Shown one piece after another: positions 10,533 through 20,439 of a stretch of DNA of 64,000 bases. The stretch is taken from assembly GCA_050084985.1 (NCBI GenBank), contig JBITNC010000001.1, positions 104,656,001 through 104,720,000 of the forward strand. The letters are read 5' to 3'. Position numbers and translations under genes: made by a program. This DNA comes from Nageia nagi (Eukaryota; Pinophyta). The notes beneath the pieces are model-generated. The model was not told the origin of the DNA, ran no database searches, and saw nothing but the letters and a program-made list of their open reading frames with translations. The stretch's first letter is position 1, and every line of letters starts with the position of its first letter.

Positions 10533-10812
10533 ATGTTAAAAAAAGATACTCCTTTTGTGTGTACTGAAGAAGGTAAAGAAGCTTTTCAAAAAATCAAGGC
10601 GATAATTACTAAAGCTCCTATACTAAGAAACCTAGACTTTAGCAAAGAGTTTATTCTATATGCTTATGGTTTTGATACCAGTGTAGCAGCTATCTTAACA
10701 CAGAGGTATGAAAGAAATGAAGAATACCCTATTGCATTTTTTAGTCAGACCTTGAGTAATTGTGAGGAAAAGTACACATTTATTAAGAAACAAGTGTTGG
10801 CAATTCTCTCTA
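10533..10812 (+). pseudogene. pol: Ordinary RNase H of element E, truncated
   Basis: This directly follows RT. Motifs are SKEFILYAYGFDTSVAAIL, RYERNEEYPIAFFSQTLSN and KYTFIKKQVLAIL. In the usual Ty3 motif (LQTDASD...) the position of the first catalytic Asp is Tyr here (LYAYGFD), and the second acidic position reads Lys. Homology stops at about 10812. The last residues of the open frame after that (up to 10862) belong to the neighbouring, unrelated sequence. Confidence 0.83.
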
Positions 10813-12890
10813 GTGTTGTGACTAGGATGAGTAGTACCAATAGATCCTATAGGATTGGCTAGTTGTGTAGCCCCTTACAACTCTAACAATCTCATAATAC
10901 CTTGGGAGGATGCCCAAGGTGTAGTACCCCTACTAGGAGAGGCTCTTGATCTTGTCATCCTACCTAGAGAACCTGCTATCCTCTAAGCACTACTACCAGC
11001 CTGATATCCAAACAAGTTAATAGGTATATAACTTAGTGTAGGTATAGTATATTGTACTATAGGGGAAAATGTTGGTATACCTATCAACCAAGTATAAATA
11101 ATGGCACTATAATAATCTCTCTACTTATAAATGCCACAAACAAACACTAAAGATCTACTCTTTGTACCCCAAGAGTAGGTGTTGCTCCTATATGATGAGC
11201 TTCAGCCCCCTATAGTGATGTACAAGCCTCATTCTTCTCTCTATGATACTAATCCCTCTTACCTCTATATCAATACATGCATGAGTTAGCCTATGCCAAT
11301 TGATATCTAAGCTCATAAATATCACCTAGTAAAGTATCAATACTAGGAATCTGAGTCACCAAGATATCACCTCTATAATCATCATCTCTACCTAGGAAAA
11401 CTTAATCCTTAGCTAGACTCACTACTCTCTCCTTTGAAATAAACTCCTTAATAGCATCTATCATTATCTCCTCTCCCTCACTTGCGGTTGCACCCACCTA
11501 TTGGATATCATCAAGATGTTGACGAACATGTCTACCCTCTCCATCATCATAACCATCCTCTAACTCAATATGCCACCAAGTCTAAACTCCTCAATGATGC
11601 CAATATCATATACCTTAGTATTAAACTCAATTTATGCCTCCTCCTAAGTAGGATCTAGCTCTATATACACCAAAGATTGAACACCATCCATTGGGATGGT
11701 ACCCTCACATTGATATAGCATTGGTGAAGGTGGAATATCTTGAACTAAACCAAACTAGTAGTGTACTCTCCCAAAATAAAAAAATTCAAGAAAATCTATC
11801 TATCTACCACTCAATACACATGGCTACTGAATACCAATCATCTCCCTTGCAAGGTCAACCCAAACTAGATACAAATGATAAGGTCTAAACCTCACTTAAC
11901 TCAAAACTAACTAAGCTAGGATGTAGTGGTAATAGGCCACATCTCACCTAATGCCATCTAATGTATGAACATAAAAATCATCACACCATTGAATGATGCC
12001 TACCTCATACTCTAAATGGCTACCAAAACCAGCCATAGGTAAGCTTGAAGGGTGAGCTATAGCAATATGCTCATAAGCCCATGCCTATAAAGTGATAGTA
12101 ATTGATAATGAGGCATAATTCCCCTAAGAATAAAAGAATATATCTTTATAAATCTAAGCTAATAGTGTAGGTTCCCAAGCATACACTATCTCATGCTACT
12201 TCATATCTGCTATAATTAGTAAAAGTGACCATGGGAATCTCCCACCACTAGTATCTAGGAGAGCATAACACTGAACTAATCCCATCAAATATGAAAAACA
12301 TATAGCTCCCATCTAATCCTCCATCCAATACTAGTATTATCAGATCCCTCTAGAAATAATCTTAGAAATAATAGTATCAACTCTATCTACTCTATAAAGG
12401 TATGAAATTGCTAGAGAACCTCTAGCTCTATCTACCACATGTATCCTCTAACCATGGATAGGTAGTCTATATAATCAATGAATTTCCTCTATAATGATCA
12501 TCATCTCCCTAATAGGGAGATGAAAATTTGAAGTATGAGCATCCCATCTATCTAACAAAGTTGCCAATAAAGGATACTCCCAATGAATGTGACCCAAATA
12601 TGGGCCCATGTCAAATCCAACCATCCTAAAAAATGTGTGATCAACAAGACCCAAAAACTCCCTACCCACCTAGATGATAGAAGGGTATCTACCATGAGGC
12701 TCAAAAATGTCTCAAACTAGCAAATTCAAAAAATTTAACTTTAAAAAAAGGGCAATTCAACATGAAATGTTGGTGTTCAAATGCTAGTGTTATAGAATCA
12801 TCGACATCCAATATATAAACACTGATGACCCTAAAACCCTTCGGCTCTAGATGGCAATCACATCTAAGAGTTTGAAAATTTATCATAACA
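10813..12890 (-). pseudogene. Plant mobile domain (PMD) pseudogene, antisense
   Basis: PMD proteins occur as host genes and as extra ORFs carried by MULE and Ty3 elements; molecular role uncertain. Reading down from 12890, motifs are LGLVDHTFFRMVGFDMGPYL (about 12655), then LLDRWDAHTSNFHLPIREMM (about 12555), a hallmark PMD block. Then come LYRLPIHG, RIHVVDRARGSLAISYLYRV, and further down YAWEPTLLA and AWAYEHIAIAHPSSLPMAGF (near 12060). The region 11700-10813 encodes a low-complexity tail at most. Stops and a frame change near 12700 break it. Antisense PMD ORFs between pol and 3' LTR are, as I recall, known in Tat elements. That fits its position upstream of the F 3' end, so it may be cargo of F. 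Confidence 0.8.
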
Positions 12891-13841
12891 TATAGAAAGA
12901 AAAGTCTAAATTATATTCTAATCCAATGGAAACATTTTAAGTACCTTATAATTGTATTTTATAACTAAAACATTAAAACAAAATAGATAAAATATTATAT
13001 ATAAGCAAAAATTAAAAAATAAGGTTAGTTTAAAACCCTACCTCTTCTTGAATAGGTTAGGAACAACCAGTGGAGTGATGATGTAAAGGCATGATAGTCT
13101 TGTCACATACTGATAGGTAACAAAGTAAAAAGTACAAAGAATAAATGATACCTAGTAGATAAGAAAATGACAAAATAAGATAGAAATTAATAATGAAATT
13201 TAAACCTTTTCTTTTTATAATCCTACAACATGGAATGCTGGCAACTAGATAGCGGATGCTAGTGATTCATTGATAGACACCAACATTTTAAGTCTCTAAC
13301 TAGTGATTTAAGTAACCAAAAAAAAAGGAGGTTATGATTATATTTTTTCTAAGAAACTTAAGCTTCATATGTAAAAGATTTTAATAATATTTCTTAAGAT
13401 ATTATTGATTTTGCAAACACCAAAAATGGTAAAATGTGATAAATCATTGTTAGATAAGATTATCCTAAAACCTTATTATCAGGACAAAAGACAACATCAT
13501 CAAAATCCCATATACTAAAGAAATACTTATATAGTACATGCGTGCTTAGACATGCAAAATGACATAACAAAAATATCATGCAACTATCACACAAGCTCAA
13601 CATATTATCATACCGAAAATAGTTATTTCTAAATTATATCCAAATTTGTTTTCAAAACACATCAAATGTTAAATGAAAACACATTCTATCATAATTTTAT
13701 AGATCAAAATTTTGACTTACATAAGAAATTGATTCAAAATTTCTATTGCAAAAAGCCTTAAATTCAATTAGATAAAATAATAATTTAAAGCTTCCCAATC
13801 TATGTTTTTGAACTATTAACCTCATCTTCAATTAATAATTC
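12891..13841 (+). other. 3' untranslated region of element F
   Basis: Non-coding. From about 13320 on it aligns base by base with the stretch just upstream of the 3' LTR in element C (57150-57690). Shared stretches include ACTTAGACATGCAAAATGA and CACACAAGCTCAACA. A short run at about 13228-13290 (ATGCTGGCAACTAG, ATGCTAGTGATT) resembles the 20-bp minisatellite in C's leader. No ORF of note. Confidence 0.75.
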
Positions 13842-13855
13842 AAAAAGGGGCAAAA
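13842..13855 (+). promoter_or_regulatory. Polypurine tract of element F
   Basis: AAAAAGGGGCAAAA lies immediately before the TG of the LTR. It is identical to the tract at 57679-57692 in element C. Confidence 0.85.
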
Positions 13856-14732
13856 TGTAGACATCAAAATATGATCCACTTATATATTAAAAAAGTAAAA
13901 GACTTAAAACATCGATGATTAGGATACAATTGCTGGTAATCAGTAAAGGTCATTGGCATCTACTTATGATCATCAATGACTCTATAATAGAAAAAATAAA
14001 ACACAAAAAATAGAAGATGAACTATAAGTTTTATCTTCTTCAAGAAACTAGGGATAGAGGGCATTAGTCATTACCTATGTTGGTACTAAACATGCAAGCC
14101 ATTCTCTATTTTAAATTGGTGATAAACTTTGACCCCCTCTCTTTAGCCTTGAAGAATTCCATAAGTACCCATTAGAAAATCTATAAATACTTGTAGCAAA
14201 TAGACAATAGTGATGAAAAAATTTGAAGTAAACTTATGATATTGAAATGAAGATAGAACCAAATCACTACAAGGTTTATTTTGATTTTATTATTGTTACA
14301 TGTTTTTATTACATTATGTTAAGATTTTAAGAAGTGCAGGTATGTTTAATGTTTTATTTGAGCATGTGTATAGGGTCTGCAGGTGCTAAGACATAACAAA
14401 ATTTGGAGATATCTATGACACAGATGATCAAAGATAAAGAGTGATTCAAATTAGTCAAAAATTCAAAATTATAGAAAACTAATGACTTGATATTGAGAAT
14501 TGACATTCCACCATAGTCATTAGCATTCTCGTAAGGGTCAATGACAACCTTCCATTCATATACTTGAACAACCTATTTTATACATGTATTTGAAAAAAGC
14601 CCCTTCATAAGGCAACTGGATCTAGTGATCTATCTATAATACCAAAGTATTCTAAAAAATTAATAAAATTTTAGTTTGTATTAATTTTATTTACCTTGTT
14701 TGCTAACAAGGTTGATTTTTTGATTGACAACA
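13856..14732 (+). repeat. 3' LTR of element F
   Basis: Begins TGTAGACATC and ends near GATTGACAACA. It is a diverged relative of the element C LTR: same polypurine tract, the motif CAATGACTCTATAATAG, a GATAGAGGGC...AGTCATTACC segment, and a TATA box TATAAATA at 14182-14189 in the same context (AAAATCTATAAATA). The matching 5' LTR is not in the window. Just past its end the sequence becomes a plus-strand PMD pseudogene. Confidence 0.75.
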
Positions 14733-14739
14733 TGCCCCC

Positions 14740-16380
14740 AAAGGACATAGACTTCACCTTGTATTTTAGAATGTATGTTGTAGTTCTTATTGACACTATA
14801 CTAAGTAGCGATAAGAACCATGAGTACTTATATAGTAGTTTTATTACCATAGTGCAATGAATATGCCTTTACAAGGAGAGGTATGCATGGGCATCTTGCA
14901 TATTATCCATGATATATAGGGATCTTCATAACTTTATTGCTATGAAGAAGGGAGGTAGAATTATGGCCCATTAATTTATCCTATAGGTATGGGCTTACTA
15001 GCACATAAGCATAGATTATTCCTATCTTTAAATAATAACATGGAAATATATACCCTACTAGTTTTGATGGTAGATCACAAAATGTATATGAATGACATGG
15101 GGAGTTGAGTAATGTCACAGACTACTAGATTTTCTAGATGTGGATGGCTTGGTTTGGGACCTATAATTTGACTTTCTATTATGGTATGAGTCTAATGAGG
15201 AGTTATTATGGAGTATGACTCTATATCATGTATAGGGTCATAGATAAGTGATCAAGTTTTATCAGCCAAACCAGATACTTAGATAGTTTAGTATGACATA
15301 GGATGTGCCTATGCTAAGGGTGTGGCCTACTATGGCTTGATAATATCTATATCAAGTTATTCCACTAAGGGTGATGGTTATGGAAGCATGGACTATGAAG
15401 TGGATCATACTAGAGGACCATTCCCCTAAGGTGCCTACCCATCTCATTAGCACACTCTAGAGTATTATCGATTGTGGGACTTAGTAAGGGTTGACCCATT
15501 GGGCCTCATAGATGAGGAGGGAGATGAGGAAGAGGTAGAGGAGGATGTAGGAGAGGAGGAGGATATGGAGGAGATGAAGATAAAGGGATAGGATACCATG
15601 GATGTGGGTGATCTTCCATCACCTACCCAACCACTAGATCTATTTGCACCATCATCATCAAGAGTTGTAGCTCCTCCAATAGACACTTCAAGTATGTTAA
15701 GATCTTGGGTATGCAAATTCACTAATAGGTCAACCTTTTGATGTAATAGTTCATAACATTTGGTATTAGAGTAGGCCATACATCCCAAGTTCAAATCCCC
15801 AAAAAGGGCTACCATGGAAAGGGCTACCTAGCAAAGACTAGAGTGAGAGCCACCATGAGTGAGAGCCTTCGAGGATGTCAGATGTGGAGCATGGTGGAAT
15901 GTTAAGATATTAGGTATGTAGATTCACTAATAGGTCAACCTTTTGGTGTAATGGTTCATAAAAAATTATATATAGACTTTATGGATTTTGTACTTGGCTT
16001 ATTTCAAAAAAAATAAAATTGATTACAATATTTTTTGATTCAAGGCTAGAGACTTAGGTGGTAGTGCTATAAGCATATGTAGTGAGCCTACAAGTGTAGC
16101 TGAAGGCTTGATATGATTAGATAGGGTTCCTATAGGTATATATAGAGACTTTGCAGTCTTTTCCTCAAGTTATGCATCACCAAGAGATAAAGAGGCTCTA
16201 GGATCTTATCACGGTGAAGGATATCCATCTCCTTTAGTTTGGGTAGACACTAGTAGTGATATTGACTAATCAATCTAGGTATAGGAGTAGGAGTAGGACC
16301 CAAGATCCATTCATTGGTCAGACTTCCCATGGGGGAAATTAGTTTGTACCAAAGACCTATCTTTATGGAATTATTATGGA
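14740..16380 (+). pseudogene. PMD pseudogene, sense strand, N-terminus missing
   Basis: Starts immediately after the F LTR with the middle of a PMD: FTLYFRMYVVVLIDTIL, ERYAWASCILSMIYRDLHNF (about 14870-14935), GGRIMAHQFIL with a stop at the Gln, VWAYQHISIDYSYL, then FYQPNQILRQFSMTQDVP (about 15258-15310), matching the PMD C-terminal block. An acidic tail follows (about 15510-15590), then SPTQPLDLFAPSSSRVVAPP, where a small TRIM is inserted. The tail resumes after it (YHGEGYPSPLVWVDTS). It is not the same copy as the antisense PMD at 10813-12890. Confidence 0.75.
15695..15963 (+). mobile_element. TRIM/SMART: 269-bp miniature LTR retrotransposon
   Basis: Two 64-bp direct terminal repeats (15695-15758 and 15900-15963), both beginning TGTTAAGAT and sharing TTCACTAATAGGTCAACCTT; the first ends in ACA. 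Two bases after the first repeat is a primer-binding site of initiator-Met type (TGGTATTAGAGTAGGCC, from TGGTATCAGAGCAGGCC). The 141-bp interior has no ORF. Flanks AAGTA (15690-15694) and AATTA (15964-15968) match at 4 of 5 positions, as expected of an aged target duplication. It sits in the tail of the PMD pseudogene. Non-autonomous: it would need proteins in trans. Confidence 0.8.
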
Positions 16381-16384
16381 TATA

Positions 16385-16428
16385 TACATACATACATACA
16401 TACATACATACATACATACATACATACA

Positions 16429-16477
<49 letters not shown>
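16385..16477. repeat. (CATA)n then (TA)n microsatellite
   Basis: About 70 bp of pure CATA units followed by about 20 bp of TA units. Open frames through it on either strand are artefacts of the repeat. Confidence 0.95.
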
Positions 16478-16594
16478 GAACAATGCAATATTTTGTACCT
16501 ATTTTATATGTTTGATTAAATTTTTTAATCAAGTAAATGAATAATCATTAAAAAAATTAATCAAGCATATAAAATAGGGCCAAAATATTGCATT

Positions 16595-16598
<4 letters not shown>
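16478..16598. mobile_element. Hairpin (foldback) element embedded in a (TA)n tract
   Basis: Two arms of about 51 bp (16478-16528 and 16548-16598) are inverted copies of each other with only a few mismatches. The left arm contains AACAATGCAATATTTTG and CTATTTTATATG; the right arm contains their reverse complements. The spacer is about 19 bp. TA repeats lie directly on both sides (16457-16477 and 16599-16639). This fits a MITE-like element that targets TA repeats, as rice Micron does; a simple palindromic duplication is the alternative. Confidence 0.6.

Positions 16599-16639
<41 letters not shown>
16599..16639. repeat. (TA)n microsatellite, right side of hairpin
   Basis: About 40 bp of TA repeats directly after the right arm of the hairpin, mirroring the tract on its left. 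Confidence 0.95.
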
Positions 16640-16642
<3 letters not shown>

Positions 16643-17329
16643 GTTTATAAAAATTTATAAAATAAGACAATTGTTTCAATGTAGATCATAAGTATAATTG
16701 TAAAATTGATTCTTAACTAAAAATAATAAAATGGTAGTTTTAAGACAAAATGAACATATTCAAAATATGCGATACTAACATGAGATAATTTGTTTAGTGA
16801 AATATCAAAATGAGCATAAAAGGCAATTTAACAATTTTAACAATACGAGAGATTTAAGGGACATGAATATATATAGAATTTATAGAAATTGAAATAGTCA
16901 TATTGATAGTGATTAGAATGGAGTGACAATGCTAGAATTTAATGATAGCACTTAGTGAAGGAGAAATGGAACCAAGAAAGAAATATGATTTAGGGGATGG
17001 CCTATTTAATAGAAAAAGAGGCCTAAAATCTAACAAATACAAAGGCAAGCAAGGCTTAAAGAGTAGGTTCCCATTTATCAAATTCACTAATATTTTCCAA
17101 AAAGATGAATTAAACTAAATAAAAACATCTATTTGAAAATATTATAATAAAATTTAGAATTTTTAGGATAGAGAATGGAATGGCAAAGCTAGATTCCAAT
17201 GTCATCACTTGGATACAAAAAGAAAAAGTGAACAAGCTTGAAAAAAGCACTATAAATTTGGAAAAAGTAACAAAAAAGAAGAATAAAAATGGAAAATATG
17301 AAAAAAATAATTATATATAGCCCAAACAC
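16640..17329. other. Non-coding AT-rich stretch
   Basis: No reading frame, no repeat pair and no RNA gene recognised. It probably belongs to the interior of the minus-strand element whose gag lies just above it. Confidence 0.5.
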
Positions 17330-19592
17330 CATCAACATCAAGGACCATACCTAGAATCAATAGTTGTTGAGCTTGCTATTATGGCTATGGTTGAGGGATA
17401 CTCACATTGTTAGTTTGTAACTTCTTTCTATCATAATTGAGTTTTTACTTATTCAATTATTGAAATGGATTATTAAAAATTCTTAGCCTTTTGTTTTGAT
17501 AATTTACTTGACCATAATGTACTACTTTAAACTTGTGATACTACAAAACCTCATCCAAAACTTCATGGTAAAATTTCAATTTACCTTTATCATGTAAATA
17601 TTGGATTATATTTCTATGATGATAACACTCTTTTGTGGTATGATTAGCTCTTATATGTAAATTACAAAATAGATGTGCTTGATAGCCTAAAGGTTTAATT
17701 TAGGATGGCTCTTTCATTTGTAGATAACGGACCATGTTCATGGCTACTAAGGCATCCAAGACCTCACTAATGTCCTCATGGAACTTCGTATATTGCATAT
17801 GTGACATCCTAGGTTACCAAACTTATATACCATAATGAATGACATGAGCTATCATTTTGATTTCAAGCTCATTATGGTGGACCTTTTTAGGTTTATTAGG
17901 ATAAATAGGTTTTTGGACTAAAGTTGGCTTCATGTGGGCTAGGGATTCATTGAAGGCTTTATGATAGGCTTCTTTACTAATCATTTCATCTATTAGTTTT
18001 TCATATGGGTAATCTTGAAAATATAAAAGTTACATCTATAATATGTTAACAAGGTTTGGAAAAGGACATGCTTCTTTTCTTTAGTAGGGATTTGGATTTG
18101 GTTAGCTACTTTGGAACACTAAATAATGAATTCACTAACAAGTTGACCTTGCTCCTTTTTTAGGGTGTACATATCTAAGGGAGATTATTCTTAAGTTATG
18201 AACAAGTTATATTGATCTAAAAATTATTTAATAACATTATCAAAACATGTAATACTTTAATTATGAATATTAGTAAATTATAAGAATGATTCTAATTTTA
18301 AGCTAATATGGAACAATTTAGCCAACAAATCATCATCATTCTCAAATGAAATAGCCTCTAAGTGATACCTTTGCAAATGTATTCTAGGATCAAAATAACC
18401 ATAAAATATTGTAAATGTTACTTGTTTATCATACCTTGTCTAGTGGATGTGATAGCAAAAGGGGTTCTCACTACCTTTTAAAATTGTGAGTGCAAACTTA
18501 TTGATGCAAGCCATTATGGAATCTTTTTTTGCTTTAATCATAGGAACTATTGTAGTGCATCATATAGAGGTTCTTGTTGTAATGGTCCTCCAATATCCAT
18601 GTACGTTTTCTTTGATAAACTAAGAAATAGATGAAAATAGTGAACTTTTTTTTACTCTAAAGTTCTTACTAGATTGTTGACCATCTCTAATTGGCATTCT
18701 AGTAGAGCAGCTACATACTCCCTATTACGATTCAAAAAATTCAATTCTTTCTTCAAGATATATAATTTTGAATTTGACCAACCAATTCATTATTTTATGC
18801 TAAATAGTAAATGCTATTGTTTTATCTAGTTCATCCATCCAAGATTCAAGGATGGGTGGTCTTTATGGTTCTTCATCCTCTGATATATCAACTAGGTCAA
18901 CTTTATCAATGTTATCTTCCAACTCTTCATTGCAAGTGGGGTAATAATTATGGAACAAAAACTCTAGGATCTAGAAAACCTTGTTTGATATTTAGATTAG
19001 GTAATGGAGTGGAGGCATTGGATCCAATGACATTTCTAGGGTTCCATGAGGTACAAAATATCTAGTTTGGCATTTGAGGTTTGAGAATAGCATTAGGGAT
19101 GGAAAACTATAATGAACAAACTTACAAAGGTTTTAAATACTTATAATCCTATCAAAAAGGGGTAAAGGTCATATCTTATTAAGTTTGTTGAATCATTTTC
19201 CTTTGTTTGGTATATTCAGGTTTGGTATCTAGGGTAGAGCCTAAGAGGTGTTTGATGTTAGTATCAACTTCTTGTAAAGCTAGAATAAGGAAATAAAGAC
19301 ATTCTTTTATAGAAAATAATTTTGACCTTATGGAATAGAAAAGATTTTAGTGAGTACCTCTAATGCATTATATGGGACCTCATTAAGTTCCTCCCAATTA
19401 TTTTATGCTTCTTTCTAAGTTGAGGGGTTATAATATTTCAAAGCACTATCATATTCATCATTTAGGTATAGTATTCATACTCTTTCACTTTGCCTTCTTG
19501 GTCCATTAGCATAATTCTTGCATGCCTATTCTTCTTAGGTTTTCCAATAGGAAACTCAGGGTTTTCATTATTTGTATCAATAGGTGTATCCA
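17330..19592 (-). pseudogene. gag: Gag remnant of Ty3/Gypsy element G
   Basis: The first ATG (19592) gives MDTPIDTNNENPEFPIG. The gag core is recognisable near 18160-18060 (EQGQLVSEF, KVANQIQIPTKEKKHVLFQ), and a zinc knuckle of CX2HX4HX4C type near 17690-17630 (FCNLHIRANHTTKECYHHRN). Many stops and frame changes lie between. No protease or RT follows at lower coordinates, so this is a gag-only fragment. The CHHC knuckle resembles that of element C (CNYHHQRGHSTKNC), suggesting related families. Confidence 0.7.
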
Positions 19593-19604
19593 TTTTTGTT
19601 ACAC

Positions 19605-20428
19605 TTGAAATGAAAGATTAGTCCTATCCAAAACCCTAGGGTTTTAGCATAACTTTAAATAAGGATAATACGATGTATATAAAAGAAGTTGATTTCATCA
19701 ATTATTATAAACAAAATAATAATAAATAGGGTTATTTATAGAATATTAATTTAATAAATTTACCACAAAATAATAAGAAATAAATGACATGAAATATGAT
19801 AATGACCTAATTGACCTTGACCTATCAAAACTAGATTTACAAAAGATACAAACCTATACTTTACTTGTGATGATGAATAAAGGAAAAATCCAATCAAAAG
19901 AGGATGAACAATGAGCATCTCCAAAATATGAAGCCACAAATCTGACCTCAACCCAACATTCATGCTAAGAACTTAGTGATGTATCTCAATTACCATTCTA
20001 GAATACCTATCCCTTTTGCTTGATATCATCATCCCACCTTCAATGCATAGAATCTTGCTTGTGAATGGATAAAAAATCATAGGAATATAGAGATAAAAGT
20101 ATAACAAAATCCATAGATGATAGGTGGCATTAAGAAACATCAATCAGAAATGACACAAGTATATTACCACCTATCAAGTATTTTAGATTATGTCATACAA
20201 TATCATATCTTTGATCATGCACAATCCCTACACCTTTATAGGAAATAGGTCTAGTTCCAAGGCTCATCCTTAGGCTTATTGTGATGCCAAGCTAACCTAT
20301 TATCATAAAACATAAAGGTAGATGAGATTACACATAGAAAAGAACATTTATTTAAAAATTAAATAAATTATTTTGAATACCTAAAGGGGTATTTTAATTA
20401 AATTAAAATTCCTTTTTAGGTGTTAACC
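19605..20428 (-). repeat. LTR-like segment upstream of gag G / after extra ORF of element H
   Basis: On the minus strand it begins GGTTAACACCTAAAAAGG just after a purine run AAAAGAGG and ends TTTCAAGTGTAACA right before the G gag ATG. The start resembles the element C LTR start (TGTAGACACCTAAAAA). It could be the 3' LTR of element H, the 5' LTR of G, or shared. I see no primer site after it, which argues against a clean 5' LTR. Confidence 0.35.
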
Positions 20429-20439
20429 TCTTTTAACTA

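Larger units (their letters stand above)
5231..10812 (+). mobile_element. Tat-like Ty3/Gypsy element E, 5' LTR through RNase H
   Basis: A 5' LTR, a primer-binding-type site and a single reading-frame register run from 6483 to the break near 10812. Order is gag, protease, archaeal-type RNase H, reverse transcriptase, ordinary RNase H. Integrase, extra ORF and 3' LTR are missing because the sequence switches to an unrelated antisense PMD pseudogene in mid RNase H. I count more than twenty in-frame TAG/TAA and one TGA across 4.3 kb but see no frameshift. The element belongs with D, H and B by shared protein motifs. Confidence 0.88.

Noticed and set aside
6483-10862. A reassigned genetic code with TAG and TAA read as glutamine, suggested by a single gag-pol frame with about 22 TAR stops and one TGA.
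   Set aside because: Gln is also encoded by CAG and CAA at many positions in the same frame, conserved residues show the same C-to-T/G-to-A decay (DFR to DFW, PFG to PFR), and sister copies B and H contain frameshifts and dead active sites. Methylation decay explains it. Comparing conserved Gln positions in host genes would settle it.
15761-15805. A tRNA-like stretch (TGGTATTAGAG... AGTTCAAATCCCC).
   Set aside because: It lacks an acceptor stem and anticodon arm. It is the primer-binding site and interior of the TRIM element.
16385-16460. A CRISPR-like regular repeat.
   Set aside because: The period is 4 bp without spacers, so it is a microsatellite in a plant nuclear sequence.
16250-16544. 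Open frames encoding repeated Tyr-Ile-His-Thr or Met-Tyr-Val-Cys.
   Set aside because: They are translations of the (CATA)n/(TA)n microsatellite.
18811-20000. Small plus- and minus-strand open frames at 18811-19065 and 19760-19963.
   Set aside because: They fall within the gag G remnant on the other strand or in LTR-like sequence, with no recognisable motif.
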